Positions 7,061 to 16,321 of a stretch of DNA of 47,782 nt are shown piece after piece. Every line of letters starts with the position of its first letter. The stretch's first letter is position 1. Origin of the DNA: Aigarchaeota archaeon (GTDB taxonomy: Archaea; Thermoproteota; Nitrososphaeria_A; Caldarchaeales; Calditenuaceae); contig JANXDH010000004.1 of assembly GCA_025059745.1 (NCBI GenBank), positions 1-47,782 on the forward strand. The letters run 5' to 3'. The position numbers and the translations under genes are program-made. The notes under the pieces are model-generated. The model had not been told where the DNA came from. It made no database searches and saw nothing but the letters and a program-made list of their open reading frames with translations.

Positions 7061-9079
7061 GTGGCGGGTGAGGGACCGATCGAGGAGAGGTTATCCTCGT
7101 TCTTCAACCAAGAGAAGTACAGGGAGATGATCTCGAGGGCAGTACTGGCCGGCAAGAGATCAGTACCCGTAGATTTCAACGACCTTCTAGTTTTCGACAG
7201 CGAGTTCGCGAGCGCGCTGGTCGAGGACCCAATGAGTAACTTGAAGATACTCGATGCAGCGGCCTTCACACAGGCTCAGATAGAGCACCCCGCACAGGCC
7301 GGTAAGCTCAAACGCTTCCACGCGAGGGTAAGAGGGCTGCCCGAGAAGATCAGTATAAGACAGATCAGGAGCGAGCACTTGGGGAAGCTGATTCAGCTCG
7401 ACGGTATTGTCGTCAGGGCCTCCACCGTCAGACCGATGTTGATGGTTGCGCGCTATAGGTGCAGGTACTGTGGGAGGGAAAAACTCGTCAAGAGCGATGA
7501 CGTGATCCAGCCTCCTGGGAGGTGCGAAAGTCCCCGATGCATAGGGAGGAGGCCGTCGTTTGAGTTGATTCAAGAGTCGTCCGAGTATATCGACTACCAG
7601 CTCATCGGTATCCAAGAGAAGCCCGAGGACCTTCCACCTGGCCAGATACCCAGGTTGATCGAGGTCAGGTTGGTTGATGACATAGTCGACGTTGCATCGC
7701 CTGGTGACAGGGTAGCGATGGTCGGGGTCCTCAAGTCGACTTTAGAGGTGAGGAGGGGTGTGGCGCCCAACTCACTTAAGCTACACCTGGAAGGGATATC
7801 TGTGGAGACCGTGGGTAAGGAGGCTGACGCTCTGTTGATCTCCCCAGAGGAGGAGGAGGCGTTCAGGAGAATGGCCCAGGACAAGGACCTCTACAGCAAG
7901 CTCATCGCATCCGTCGCTCCGTCGATCAAGGGTCACGAGTACGTCAAAGAGGCCATATTGCTCGCGCTGTTCGGTGGTAGGCAGAAGGTCTTCAGCGATG
8001 GAGTGAAGGTGAGGGGGGACGTGCACCTCTTACTCGTGGGCGACCCAGGTACCGCGAAATCGACGCTCCTCCAGTTCGCCTCCCAGATCGCTCCAAGGGG
8101 CGTCTACACCTCGGGACGCGGGAGTACAGCGGCGGGGCTCACTGCGGCGGTCGTTAGGGACGCGGGAGGTCTGTTAGTATTGGAGGCAGGAGCCTGCGTT
8201 CTCGCTGATATGGGGGTCTGTGTGGTCGATGAGATAGACAAGATGAGGCCTGAGGACAGGGTAGCGATGCACGAGGTGATGGCCCAGCAAACGGTCAGTA
8301 TCGCGAAGGGCGGAATAGTTGCGACGCTGAACGCGAGGTGCTCGATTTTGGCGGCAGCTAACCCCGAACTTGGTCGATATGACATCTACAGATCGTTCAA
8401 CGAGAACGTCAACCTGCCCATCACGTTACTCTCGAGGTTCGATATTATCTTCGTCCTGAGGGACGAGCCGATCAAGGAGGTTGATCGGAGCATCGCCTCA
8501 CACATAGTGGGCCTGCACGGTGGCAGCGAGCAGGCTATTCAGCCACCCATACCCCCTAACGTCCTCAAGAAGTACATATCCTACTCGAAAAGAGTTGAAC
8601 CAGTATTATCTAAGGACGCCATGGACGTCCTTCAAGAGTTCTACCTCCAGATGCGTTCTGTCTACGAGAGGACCAGCACGATATCAATAACGGCGCGGCA
8701 ACTGGAGTCTTTGATAAGGTTGGCTGAGGCTAGGGCGAGGGTTGAGCTGAGAAAGGTGGTAACGAAGGAGGATGCGGAGGCCGCGATAGCTCTGATGAAG
8801 AAGAGCCTCTCAGAGGTGGGTATAGACGTGGAGACCGGGAGGCCGGACATAGACGTGATAATGACAGGGAAGCCGAAGAGTGTGAGGGAGAAGCTGACGC
8901 TGGTACTGGATATAATCAAGCGGTTGCAGGAACAGCACGGTTACGCGGACGATACGGCCGTACGTCACGAGCTCGAGGAGCAGGGCCTGACCAGGGGCGA
9001 GATCGACCGGATCATAAACAGGATGTTGAGCGAGGGCAAGATCTACTCCCCCAAACCGGGGGCCTACCGGTTGACGTAG
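7061..9079 (+). CDS. mcm: Replicative DNA helicase MCM
   Basis: A 672-residue minichromosome maintenance protein. It has an N-terminal domain with a zinc site formed by Cys134, Cys137, Cys155 and Cys160, then the AAA+ domain with Walker A GDPGTAKS (327-334, Lys333), Walker B VVDEID (388-393) and arginine finger SRFD (458-461), and a C-terminal winged-helix region (about 590-672). Length and motif order are normal for archaeal MCM, with no intein. GTG start directly follows the gins23 stop, and hel308 starts 9 bp after the MCM stop, so the three are probably co-transcribed. Confidence 0.98.
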   Translation: MAGEGPIEERLSSFFNQEKYREMISRAVLAGKRSVPVDFNDLLVFDSEFASALVEDPMSNLKILDAAAFTQAQIEHPAQAGKLKRFHARVRGLPEKISIRQIRSEHLGKLIQLDGIVVRASTVRPMLMVARYRCRYCGREKLVKSDDVIQPPGRCESPRCIGRRPSFELIQESSEYIDYQLIGIQEKPEDLPPGQIPRLIEVRLVDDIVDVASPGDRVAMVGVLKSTLEVRRGVAPNSLKLHLEGISVETVGKEADALLISPEEEEAFRRMAQDKDLYSKLIASVAPSIKGHEYVKEAILLALFGGRQKVFSDGVKVRGDVHLLLVGDPGTAKSTLLQFASQIAPRGVYTSGRGSTAAGLTAAVVRDAGGLLVLEAGACVLADMGVCVVDEIDKMRPEDRVAMHEVMAQQTVSIAKGGIVATLNARCSILAAANPELGRYDIYRSFNENVNLPITLLSRFDIIFVLRDEPIKEVDRSIASHIVGLHGGSEQAIQPPIPPNVLKKYISYSKRVEPVLSKDAMDVLQEFYLQMRSVYERTSTISITARQLESLIRLAEARARVELRKVVTKEDAEAAIALMKKSLSEVGIDVETGRPDIDVIMTGKPKSVREKLTLVLDIIKRLQEQHGYADDTAVRHELEEQGLTRGEIDRIINRMLSEGKIYSPKPGAYRLT

Positions 9080-9088
9080 CTCACGGAG

Positions 9089-11245
9089 ATGCGTATCGAT
9101 GACTTAGATCTGCCTGAGTGGTTCGCCCGGAGCGTCAGGTCTCAGGGTATAGATGTGCTTTACCCGCCTCAGGTGGACGCGATAGAGAAGGGACTCCTGA
9201 AGGGGGAGAACCTCGTCATAGCAACCCCCACCGCATCGGGAAAGACCCTTATGGCATCGATCACGGCTCTGAAGCATCTCGGAGAGGGGAGGAGGGTCCT
9301 CTATATGACGCCCTTCAAGGCGCTCACGAGTGAGAAATACAGGGATTTCGAGGATTTGTTCGGCAGGGAGGGGGGGTTCAGGTTGATCGCCTCTACTAGC
9401 GATTACGATGACCCTGGCTACAGGTTGAGGTCATCTGACATGATAATCGCGACGTATGAAAAGGCGGACAGTCTGATGCGACACGGGTTCCCGTGGTTCA
9501 AGGAGGTCGGCCTCGTCGTGGCAGATGAGGTTCATCTCATAGGCGATCCTGAGAGAGGGCCGACCCTTGAGATGGTGTTGAGCAAGCTGAGGTCGATGAA
9601 CGAGAACGTTCAGATACTATGTCTGAGCGCGACCGTCAGGAACGCGGAGGAGTTGGCGGAGTGGCTCGGTGGAAGGGTGGTGATTAGCGACTTCAGGCCC
9701 GTTCCTCTCGTAGAGGGAGTGTTGCTGAAGAGGGGGAACAGGCTTTTGATGGCGGACGACACGACCAAGGACCTCAGGCTATCTAGCGATCCCTTGATCA
9801 GCGCGGCCGGAGAGTTCATAGCGGACGGTGGTCAGGTGCTGATATTCGCGTTGACGAGGAGGAAGGCCGAACAGATGGCTCAGAAGCTCGCCACGTCCAG
9901 AGAGTTCATAAGCCTGATAGAATACGACCTAGAGAACAGACTCGCAGAATTATCCGACCAGATCATCTCCGTCGACCCGGACTCACCGCACTCCGAGAGG
10001 TTGGCGAGGCTGGTGTTGAGGGGTGTGGCCTATCATCACGCAGGCCTAAGTTTTCACCACAGGGACCTCATCGAGGGGGCCTACAGGAGTAGGATGCTTC
10101 CGGTTATCTGTGCGACCCCTACTCTCGCCGCTGGCGTAAACCTTCCGGCTAGGGCGGTTCTCATACCTGAGGTGAGGAGGTACGACGTATCAACGGGCTT
10201 CTCCTCCATATCCGTAATGGAGTACAAGCAGTTCTGCGGTCGTGCGGGGAGGCCTAGGTACGATAAAGTGGGGTACGCCGTGACCTTCGCGAATGATGAA
10301 TATGATGTGGAGAGGGTCTTCAACCACTACATCCGCGGTAAACTCGAGAGGGTGGTCTCGTGTCTAGGCGAGTTAAAGCACCTCCGCTCACAGGTCCTAT
10401 CTATTATCGCGAGTGGGTTGATTGATAGTGGGAGAGAGCTTGAGAAGGTCCTGAACAAGACTCTCTTCGTCCATCAGTTCGGTAGCAAGCAAATCATGGA
10501 CAAGGTCGATGAAGTGATTGAGTTCCTCGTGGACAACGAGATGGTGGTCATACGCGGTGGACTGAGAGTCACGCCCTTCGGGAGGAGGGTCTCGGAGTTG
10601 TACATCGACCCACAAACGGCCGTCATCATCAAGAAGTTCATCGAGGGTGCGGAGAGGTGGACGGAGGAGGGGCTCCTCCAGCTCGTGTGTGTGACCCCTG
10701 ACGTGATGGAGCTTAACGTCTCGAAGCTCGGGAGGGGGATAGTGGAGAGGTACCTCGCTGAGCATAATAATTTACTCCTCATTAAGATCGAGGGCTATGA
10801 CGACATCTTCGAAGATTACGAGGTCTTCCTGGAAGCCATGAAGAACTGGATCGTCACCAGAGAGTGGATCAATGAGAGGCCCGATCGAGAGATATACGAG
10901 GACTTGAAGATAGAGCCGGGCGATTTCTTCGTCTTGAGGGAGAGAGCCGAGTGGATATCGTATGCCGCTTGGCAGCTCTCAAGGATACTGAAGGGGCACA
11001 ATGAGGTCGAGGCCGCGTTAAGGACGCTCAAGGAGAGAGTCAAACACGGTGTGAGAAGTGAGCTAATCGAACTCGTGATGCTGCCCGGTATAGGACGGGT
11101 GAGGGGGAGGGCGCTGTGGAGGGAGGGCTACAGGTCTCTGGAGGACGTCAGGAACTCCAGTTTGACTGACCTCGCGAAGGTAGTAGGAGAGAAGACCGCC
11201 GAGAAGGTAATGGAATTCCTAAGGGAGCGGTCGCGAGGTAAGTAG
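9089..11245 (+). CDS. hel308: Hel308-type Ski2-like DNA helicase
   Basis: A 718-residue superfamily 2 helicase that in archaea acts on stalled forks and recombination intermediates. Motif I is ATPTASGKT (45-53, Lys52), motif II is DEVH (146-149), motif III is LSAT (179-182), and the later motifs YHHAGLS and QFCGRAGRP are intact. A helix-hairpin-helix-like segment (LPGIGRVRGRALWREG) near the C-terminus fits the Hel308 ratchet and tail. Its place just after gins23-mcm ties fork repair to the replicative helicase. The last 27 bp overlap the convergent CitG-like gene. Confidence 0.95.
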   Translation: MRIDDLDLPEWFARSVRSQGIDVLYPPQVDAIEKGLLKGENLVIATPTASGKTLMASITALKHLGEGRRVLYMTPFKALTSEKYRDFEDLFGREGGFRLIASTSDYDDPGYRLRSSDMIIATYEKADSLMRHGFPWFKEVGLVVADEVHLIGDPERGPTLEMVLSKLRSMNENVQILCLSATVRNAEELAEWLGGRVVISDFRPVPLVEGVLLKRGNRLLMADDTTKDLRLSSDPLISAAGEFIADGGQVLIFALTRRKAEQMAQKLATSREFISLIEYDLENRLAELSDQIISVDPDSPHSERLARLVLRGVAYHHAGLSFHHRDLIEGAYRSRMLPVICATPTLAAGVNLPARAVLIPEVRRYDVSTGFSSISVMEYKQFCGRAGRPRYDKVGYAVTFANDEYDVERVFNHYIRGKLERVVSCLGELKHLRSQVLSIIASGLIDSGRELEKVLNKTLFVHQFGSKQIMDKVDEVIEFLVDNEMVVIRGGLRVTPFGRRVSELYIDPQTAVIIKKFIEGAERWTEEGLLQLVCVTPDVMELNVSKLGRGIVERYLAEHNNLLLIKIEGYDDIFEDYEVFLEAMKNWIVTREWINERPDREIYEDLKIEPGDFFVLRERAEWISYAAWQLSRILKGHNEVEAALRTLKERVKHGVRSELIELVMLPGIGRVRGRALWREGYRSLEDVRNSSLTDLAKVVGEKTAEKVMEFLRERSRGK

Positions 11246-12169
11246 GTACACTGAGAGCGCTGCATCGATCAAGTCCGCTGTAGAGCCAGGCCTCAGGTCG
11301 CGGCTCCTCATGTATGCGTCCAACTCGCCTAGCAGTCTTGTGAACGTCCTCAGGTCCCCCGGGTCTGCATCGATCAACTTCTCCGCTAGGCCTCTGACTA
11401 TCGTGGCGCTCGCCGCGCCTCTCCTCCTCGTTATGTGGGTGTCAGCTACCTTTGAGAGGACCTCGATCATGGCTCCCACCAAACCGATCTCTGAGAAGTC
11501 ACCCTCCCTCATCCACCTCATCAATGTGGGTAAACAGAGGTCAAACGTCTTGGAGTAGCCGCTCAACAGCTCGTCCATAACTAGATCCCTTCCTTTGTAC
11601 GGTCTCAGCACGTCTATGAATCTGGGTCTCGTCGTCCTGATCAAACGGTACGTGGAGGTGTCTTTGACGTCTAGGAAGGGTACCTTCCCCAGTCCACCAG
11701 GTGAGGCTCTCGCGATAGCCCTGAAGAGGCCGATAGCATCGCGCCAGTCGAGTGAGTCGATGAGCCGATGCAGCGCGCTCCTCATCTCTTTGACTGTTAT
11801 GGTGCCCCCTCTCCTCACCAGATGTCCACTTACGTAGGCTATCGGAGAGAGCAGTATGATGGCGCCCAAGTGCGTGTTGCCGCCCCTCTGAGAGCCGAGC
11901 ATCACATCGACCGACCCCTGAATGAGCTTACCTACCTCGCCACCTACCAGCCCCATTCGACCGCCGGCCCTCGCCGCCCTCTCGAAGGATCTCGAGAGAC
12001 CGATGATTGAGTAGACGAAGTCGGAGAACGATGTCCCTGGGACTCCCCTGTAACGATCGATCAGAGCGGGCTTGGGATACGCGGAGGCCTCGAGGATGAG
12101 GGCGGACGTTATCTGGTCAGCGACCCAGATGTATCGGCTTGAGAGTCTCGAGTCAGAGTTTGCGCGCAT
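11219..12169 (-). CDS. Triphosphoribosyl-dephospho-CoA synthase (CitG) family protein
   Basis: A 316-residue all-helical protein with CitG-family motifs: SAYPKPALIDR near the N-terminus, GGNTHLGAIILLSPIA in the middle and GSTADLIDAAL at the C-terminus. Bacterial CitG makes the prosthetic-group precursor of citrate lyase, but no citrate lyase gene is in this window. Archaeal homologues are widespread without a lyase and their role is not settled, so the reaction here is open. The frame extends to 12298, but those codons lie inside the upstream methyltransferase gene; ATG at 12169 gives a 17-bp overlap with that gene and a family-like N-terminus. The 3' end overlaps hel308 by 27 bp. Confidence 0.8.
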   Translation of the reverse strand: MRANSDSRLSSRYIWVADQITSALILEASAYPKPALIDRYRGVPGTSFSDFVYSIIGLSRSFERAARAGGRMGLVGGEVGKLIQGSVDVMLGSQRGGNTHLGAIILLSPIAYVSGHLVRRGGTITVKEMRSALHRLIDSLDWRDAIGLFRAIARASPGGLGKVPFLDVKDTSTYRLIRTTRPRFIDVLRPYKGRDLVMDELLSGYSKTFDLCLPTLMRWMREGDFSEIGLVGAMIEVLSKVADTHITRRRGAASATIVRGLAEKLIDADPGDLRTFTRLLGELDAYMRSRDLRPGSTADLIDAALSVYLLTSRPLP

Positions 12170-13055
12170 ATACTGACCTCTCTCTCGAACACCACCTGAC
12201 GGAGAACCCTGAGTTACGCAACCTCTCCATGACTCCCTTGTAGATCGACTTACCGGTTCTCGCACCAGGTAGGCCCACGTAATGGACCATCTCTCCACCT
12301 CTCACCATAACCCGGGCGAGCTCGCGATAGAAGGAGGCCGAGTAGAGGTCGCCGGCTACGGAGATCGTGGGAGGGTCGTGGATCACCACGTCAATTACGT
12401 TATCGGATAATCTGGAGACCACGTCCCTGACGTCGTTCAGTATCGTTTTAACCGCGCTCTCGCGGAGTCTCCTAGACCACGGATTCAGCCTCGCCAGCTC
12501 GATCACGTTCCTGTCCCTCTCGACCGTGATTATCAAAGAGGCGCCCCTCCTCAACGAAGCGATGGCCGTGTATCCCAGTCCTGTGCAAGTGTCTAGGACG
12601 GTCCTTCCCCTCACGCTCCTTATCAGCGACACCTTCATGGATGCGTCCTCCTCCGGCGTCACGCCACTAACCCGGTGCATGTGGATGCCGTCTATCTCTA
12701 CGGTCGGTGCGTATCCGAAGGAGGTCTTCACGAGCTTATAGTAGTGATCGCCTCTCACCTCTGCCCTTTTGAGCTCGTTCCCTTCGACGTAGTATATCGA
12801 CCTCTCGTCGCTGATAATTGACTGTAGTAACGTCGCATCGATCTCTCCTTCATCTACCACTAACCGTCGATTGAACAGTCTGAAGGTCTTTGGTGGAGAG
12901 TGACCTAAATCCGGCGAGAAGGAGACTGTCTCGTCTCCCGATTCTAGAGCCTCCACTACCGCTCTACAGGTCTCGGAGGTGAAGAGCGTAAAGTTGAGTG
13001 GCCTGAACTCAAAGAGTCCCTCCAGATCTTCGAGTATCCCGCTCCTTACGAGCAA
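12153..13055 (-). CDS. Predicted archaeal SAM-dependent methyltransferase (COG2521-like)
   Basis: A 300-residue protein with a Rossmann methyltransferase core: motif I VLDTCTGLGYTAIAS (about residues 153-167), motif II ending ITVERD, and motif IV VIHDPPT in place of the usual NPPY or DPP form. The last residues (CSRERSVYARKL) resemble archaeal COG2521 proteins, whose substrate is unknown. The N-terminal 130 residues form a separate domain that might bind RNA or a small molecule. TTG at 13055 is chosen because a TATA-like ggtataagta on the minus strand is centred near 13086, about 30 bp upstream. The gene overlaps the next gene (CitG-like) by 17 bp. Confidence 0.8.
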   Translation of the reverse strand: MLVRSGILEDLEGLFEFRPLNFTLFTSETCRAVVEALESGDETVSFSPDLGHSPPKTFRLFNRRLVVDEGEIDATLLQSIISDERSIYYVEGNELKRAEVRGDHYYKLVKTSFGYAPTVEIDGIHMHRVSGVTPEEDASMKVSLIRSVRGRTVLDTCTGLGYTAIASLRRGASLIITVERDRNVIELARLNPWSRRLRESAVKTILNDVRDVVSRLSDNVIDVVIHDPPTISVAGDLYSASFYRELARVMVRGGEMVHYVGLPGARTGKSIYKGVMERLRNSGFSVRWCSRERSVYARKL

Positions 13056-13166
13056 CTCACATCATACATCAACCGATGGGTTACTTATACCTAGTCGTGC
13101 CGCGGACGGGGGAGGGCGAATAGACGTTATATCTTTAATATCGATGAGTTAGTACAGGAGAGGTGG

Positions 13167-13916
13167 GTGAGGACTTTAAGGTCACGTCTGCTCGAACGGC
13201 CGGAGGAGCTGCTACCCGCGATAAGGGCTGCGTTTTCATATGCCCTCTTCAACAAGCACAAGCTCCGTAAGTCTGAGATAGCAGCGATCCTCGGCGTTAG
13301 TCCGGCGAGCGTCACCCAGTACCTGAACAGCTCACGGGCCGCCAACACCTATAGGGAGATGTTGAGAAACGCCAAGGTGAGCAAGTTGCTAGATTCTCGT
13401 GTTGAGGATCTAGCACAAAGATTCAAGCTCAAAGTCCCCATCGATACATCGCGTGAACTATCGGAGTTATCGATCGAGGTCTTCAGGATGCTGAAGGGTG
13501 AGCCGATGAGTAGAGAAGAGGTGACACTCAAGGGGGACGTCTTGGAGATGATAGCCGAGAGGGTGAAACTAGAGGAGCTGGCAGCCAAAAGGGCTTTGGA
13601 CGTAGCGAGCCGTACGACTGACGAACTACTGAAGAGTGCGTTGAGACAGATAGCGACCGACAGTCTCCGTCACGCCGAGATCCTGACCCTCGTATCCAAG
13701 GGGGCACCACCTTTAGCCTCGATCTCTGATCAAGACCTCGCTCTACTGGAAGAGCTCGCGAGATATGAGAGTGAGGCCGAAGAGAAAGACCTCGACGTCT
13801 TGATGAAGAGGTTCAAAACTCCCACGGCGCTCGCACTGCTGACCTCTATCGAGTACGATGAGAAGAAGCACAGAGCGATGATAGACATACTGTTACAGCT
13901 CACTCGCGGACCCTAA
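13167..13916 (+). CDS. HTH regulator fused to a ferritin-like domain
   Basis: A 249-residue protein with a Cro/sigma-like helix-turn-helix at about 33-58 (KSEIAAILGVSPASVTQYLN), a linker, then a helical domain from about 125 to 245. The latter has carboxylates and histidines spaced as in ferritin-like diiron proteins: Glu137, Asp165/His169/Glu171, Glu201, and Glu232/His235 in DEKKH. Similar archaeal predicted regulators exist (I recall COG1318), but no function is established. A metal- or redox-sensing repressor is inferred. GTG at 13167 follows an aggagagg ribosome site, and a TATA-like ttatatctttaatat lies at 13126-13140. It is divergent from the methyltransferase gene. Confidence 0.75.
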   Translation: MRTLRSRLLERPEELLPAIRAAFSYALFNKHKLRKSEIAAILGVSPASVTQYLNSSRAANTYREMLRNAKVSKLLDSRVEDLAQRFKLKVPIDTSRELSELSIEVFRMLKGEPMSREEVTLKGDVLEMIAERVKLEELAAKRALDVASRTTDELLKSALRQIATDSLRHAEILTLVSKGAPPLASISDQDLALLEELARYESEAEEKDLDVLMKRFKTPTALALLTSIEYDEKKHRAMIDILLQLTRGP

Positions 13917-13962
13917 CTGATCAGTAAGACTTAAGAGTGAAAGAGTCGCGTTCATTATTAAG

Positions 13963-14457
13963 TTGGAGAGGTTGTGGGCTCCCTGGAGGATGGAGTACAT
14001 AAAAGCTCCTAAGAAGATGGGAGAGTGTATATTCTGCACCAAACCGAGGGACAAGGACGATGAGAAGAACCTCATACTCATGCGTGGCAAGCTGGCCTTC
14101 GTTATCATGAACCTATACCCCTACAACCCGGGTCACTTGATGGTCGCTCCTTACAGGCACGTGGGAGAGTTCGAGAAGATGAGGGAGGGAGAGCTCTTGG
14201 AGGTCTTAAGGTACGTGAGGAGGTCGATGAACGTCCTGAAGGAGGTCATGAACCCGCATGGTTTCAATATCGGAGTCAATCAGGGGAAGATTGCCGGTGC
14301 GGGGATAGTCGATCACGTTCACATACACGTAGTCCCTAGATGGTCCGGTGATACAAACTTCATGCCCGTGATATTCGATACAAAGGTTGTGGTGGAGGAG
14401 ATCAACAGGACCTACGCAAAGTTGCGTGATCAATTGACATCTAAGATTAAAAAATAG
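13963..14457 (+). CDS. HIT-family nucleotide hydrolase or transferase
   Basis: A 164-residue histidine-triad protein. The N-terminal CIFC (Cys22, Cys25) is the zinc half-site common in archaeal HIT proteins, and the catalytic triad is HVHIH (His118, His120, His122) followed by VVPRW. Family members hydrolyse or phosphorolyse dinucleoside polyphosphates or nucleoside phosphoramidates. The start is a TTG at 13963 giving the typical MERLWAPWRMEYI N-terminus. It is the first gene after the regulator at 13167, with 46 bp between them, and is followed by the HAD gene on the same strand. Confidence 0.93.
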   Translation: MERLWAPWRMEYIKAPKKMGECIFCTKPRDKDDEKNLILMRGKLAFVIMNLYPYNPGHLMVAPYRHVGEFEKMREGELLEVLRYVRRSMNVLKEVMNPHGFNIGVNQGKIAGAGIVDHVHIHVVPRWSGDTNFMPVIFDTKVVVEEINRTYAKLRDQLTSKIKK

Positions 14458-14506
14458 ATTAATGAATATCAGTTCACAATATGTGCCATAGTAGAGACGG
14501 TATGAC

Positions 14507-15166
14507 ATGAGGGTGAGGGCAATAATAACAGACATCGATTCTACGCTAGTTGATAACAGAAGGAGAAAGGTCATCTCGATGCTGAACGTATCGGGAATAG
14601 AGCGTTCAGAGAAGTTGGTTCAGAGCGCCTTGAGGTGCACGCGAATGGAGGATATGGCAAAGGTCTTGGGGCTAGATCTGAGGGGGGAGCTCCTGGAGAG
14701 GGTGCTTGACGCCTACCTCGACGACATTGATCTGTACTCTCTCGATGAACCGGTGGATGGCGCTGTGGAGGTCATCAACGAGCTCGCCGACGAGGGGCGG
14801 TTGATAATCTACGTGAGCGGACGGCCTGGTTTGAATTACGTCCTGCCCTCGCTGCTGGACATGGGGTTCCCTCGCGGTCCTATATACACCACTAGAATAA
14901 AGGGCGGTCCGGACGCGGTGACCGCGAAGGTCGAGCTCATGAGGCGGGCGCTAACGGAGAACTCCTTGAGACCTGGCGAGACGGTCTCCCTCGGTGATAT
15001 GCCGCACGATGGACTGGCGTCACGCGAGTTAGGGATATTCAGCGTGGGGACCGTCCAACTGAGCCCCTATCAAGTTAGCAAGGTATCACAGTTCTTCGAC
15101 CGAGTGATCAGTCACATATCAGAGTTGAGGAGTGTGATTAGGAGTTTAGAGTCAGAATCGGATTAG
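14507..15166 (+). CDS. HAD-superfamily phosphatase
   Basis: A 219-residue haloacid-dehalogenase fold hydrolase. Motif I is ITDIDSTLVD with nucleophile Asp9 and acid/base Asp11; motif II is the serine in YVSGRPG; motif III is probably a lysine near 145; and motif IV is SLGDMPHDG. The alpha-helical cap lies between motifs I and II. The substrate is unknown. It lies 49 bp after the HIT gene and 53 bp before taw1 on the same strand, so a shared transcript is possible. Confidence 0.88.
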   Translation: MRVRAIITDIDSTLVDNRRRKVISMLNVSGIERSEKLVQSALRCTRMEDMAKVLGLDLRGELLERVLDAYLDDIDLYSLDEPVDGAVEVINELADEGRLIIYVSGRPGLNYVLPSLLDMGFPRGPIYTTRIKGGPDAVTAKVELMRRALTENSLRPGETVSLGDMPHDGLASRELGIFSVGTVQLSPYQVSKVSQFFDRVISHISELRSVIRSLESESD

Positions 15167-15219
15167 ATAGAAAACACTTTAATATTCAGGTAGCGTTTTG
15201 GTGAGAGGGTCCACCTGCT

Positions 15220-16239
15220 TTGAGGGGCGGTATATCGCTCGACAGGCTTTCGAGGTACATCAAGGCGGGTTACAGGATCATTGGCCCCAACAGGCACACG
15301 GGGGTCGAGGTGTGTAGGTGGACCAAATCGAGACTGAGGGGTTCGAGGAACTGCTATAAGTCCATCTACGGTATAGACTCCAGGAGGTGTATCCAGATGA
15401 CCCCTACGCTCGACCTGTGTAACTTTGAGTGTCCTTGGTGCTGGAGGCCGTTCGGCGAGAACAGACACAAGTTTCAAGGTAGGGAGTGGGACGAGCCTCG
15501 GGTCTTGGTAGACGAGATGATCGAGGCCCAGAGGGAGCTCCTCTCAGGCTTCGGGGGGAACGCGAAGACGTCGAGAGAGGCCTACCTCTTAGCGATGAGA
15601 CCGGCGCACGTCGCTATATCTCTCGACGGAGAACCGACTTACTACCCACACCTACCGGAGCTGATCAAGGAGATAAAGAGGAGGGGGATGACAGTCTTCT
15701 TGGTGACTAATGGCACGGTACCTCACAGGTTGAGGGAACTCCTCGAGAAGGACGCGATACCGACAAACTTGTTCATCAGCGTATATGCGACCAATGAGGT
15801 CGACTACGTCAAGTTCACCAAGTCGGTGGTTCCCGACGCGTTCAGACGCGTCCTCGAGAGCCTCTCGATGATGGGGGAGTTCAGCGAACGCGGCTGCAGG
15901 ACGGTCTTCAGGATGACCGTGGCCAAGAACCTCAATATGAAAGACCCTAGTGGTTACGGAGAGTTGATCAGAAGTTCTATGCCCCATTTCGTGGAGGTGA
16001 AGGGCTACGCTTGGCTAGGTGAGTCGCGACTACGTCTTCCCCAGACCGCATCACCGTATTATCACGAGCTCGAGGCCTTCGCTGAGAGCGTCGCAGGTGA
16101 AGCCAACTACGTAATAAAGATGAGGGACAGGGTAAGTAACATCGTTGTGGCTGCACGGGACGAGGAGGTGTGGAGGCGTAACCTCGAGATAGCCAAGGAG
16201 ATCGCCCATCTACCGGGCGTCCCGTTCATTAAAAGGTAG
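15220..16239 (+). CDS. taw1: tRNA 4-demethylwyosine synthase Taw1/TYW1
   Basis: A 339-residue radical SAM enzyme that builds the tricyclic base 4-demethylwyosine at G37 of tRNA-Phe from pyruvate. The radical SAM cluster motif is Cys67, Cys71, Cys74 (CNFECPWCW). Three further cysteines, Cys32, Cys45 and Cys57, match the second cluster known in archaeal Taw1. Archaeal forms lack the flavodoxin domain of eukaryotic TYW1, as here. Start TTG at 15220. No Taw2 or Taw3 gene is in the window. Confidence 0.95.
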   Translation: MRGGISLDRLSRYIKAGYRIIGPNRHTGVEVCRWTKSRLRGSRNCYKSIYGIDSRRCIQMTPTLDLCNFECPWCWRPFGENRHKFQGREWDEPRVLVDEMIEAQRELLSGFGGNAKTSREAYLLAMRPAHVAISLDGEPTYYPHLPELIKEIKRRGMTVFLVTNGTVPHRLRELLEKDAIPTNLFISVYATNEVDYVKFTKSVVPDAFRRVLESLSMMGEFSERGCRTVFRMTVAKNLNMKDPSGYGELIRSSMPHFVEVKGYAWLGESRLRLPQTASPYYHELEAFAESVAGEANYVIKMRDRVSNIVVAARDEEVWRRNLEIAKEIAHLPGVPFIKR

Positions 16240-16321
16240 CAGAGGAGGTCTCAAAACGAATCAGACGGAGAGGAAGGTATAATTCTTGGTTAAGGTATAG
16301 ATCGCGTAACTAGAGGAACTC

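Noticed and set aside
7187-7615. 142-residue minus-strand frame opposite mcm
   Set aside because: It lies within the conserved N-terminal domain of MCM and has low-complexity antisense composition.
10397-10765. 122-residue and overlapping minus-strand frames opposite hel308
   Set aside because: These are antisense shadows of intact helicase sequence, without a promoter or ribosome site.
6548-11245. Replication origin next to the replication genes
   Set aside because: No Orc1/Cdc6 gene and no recognisable origin recognition boxes are seen in the window; gene content alone is not enough.
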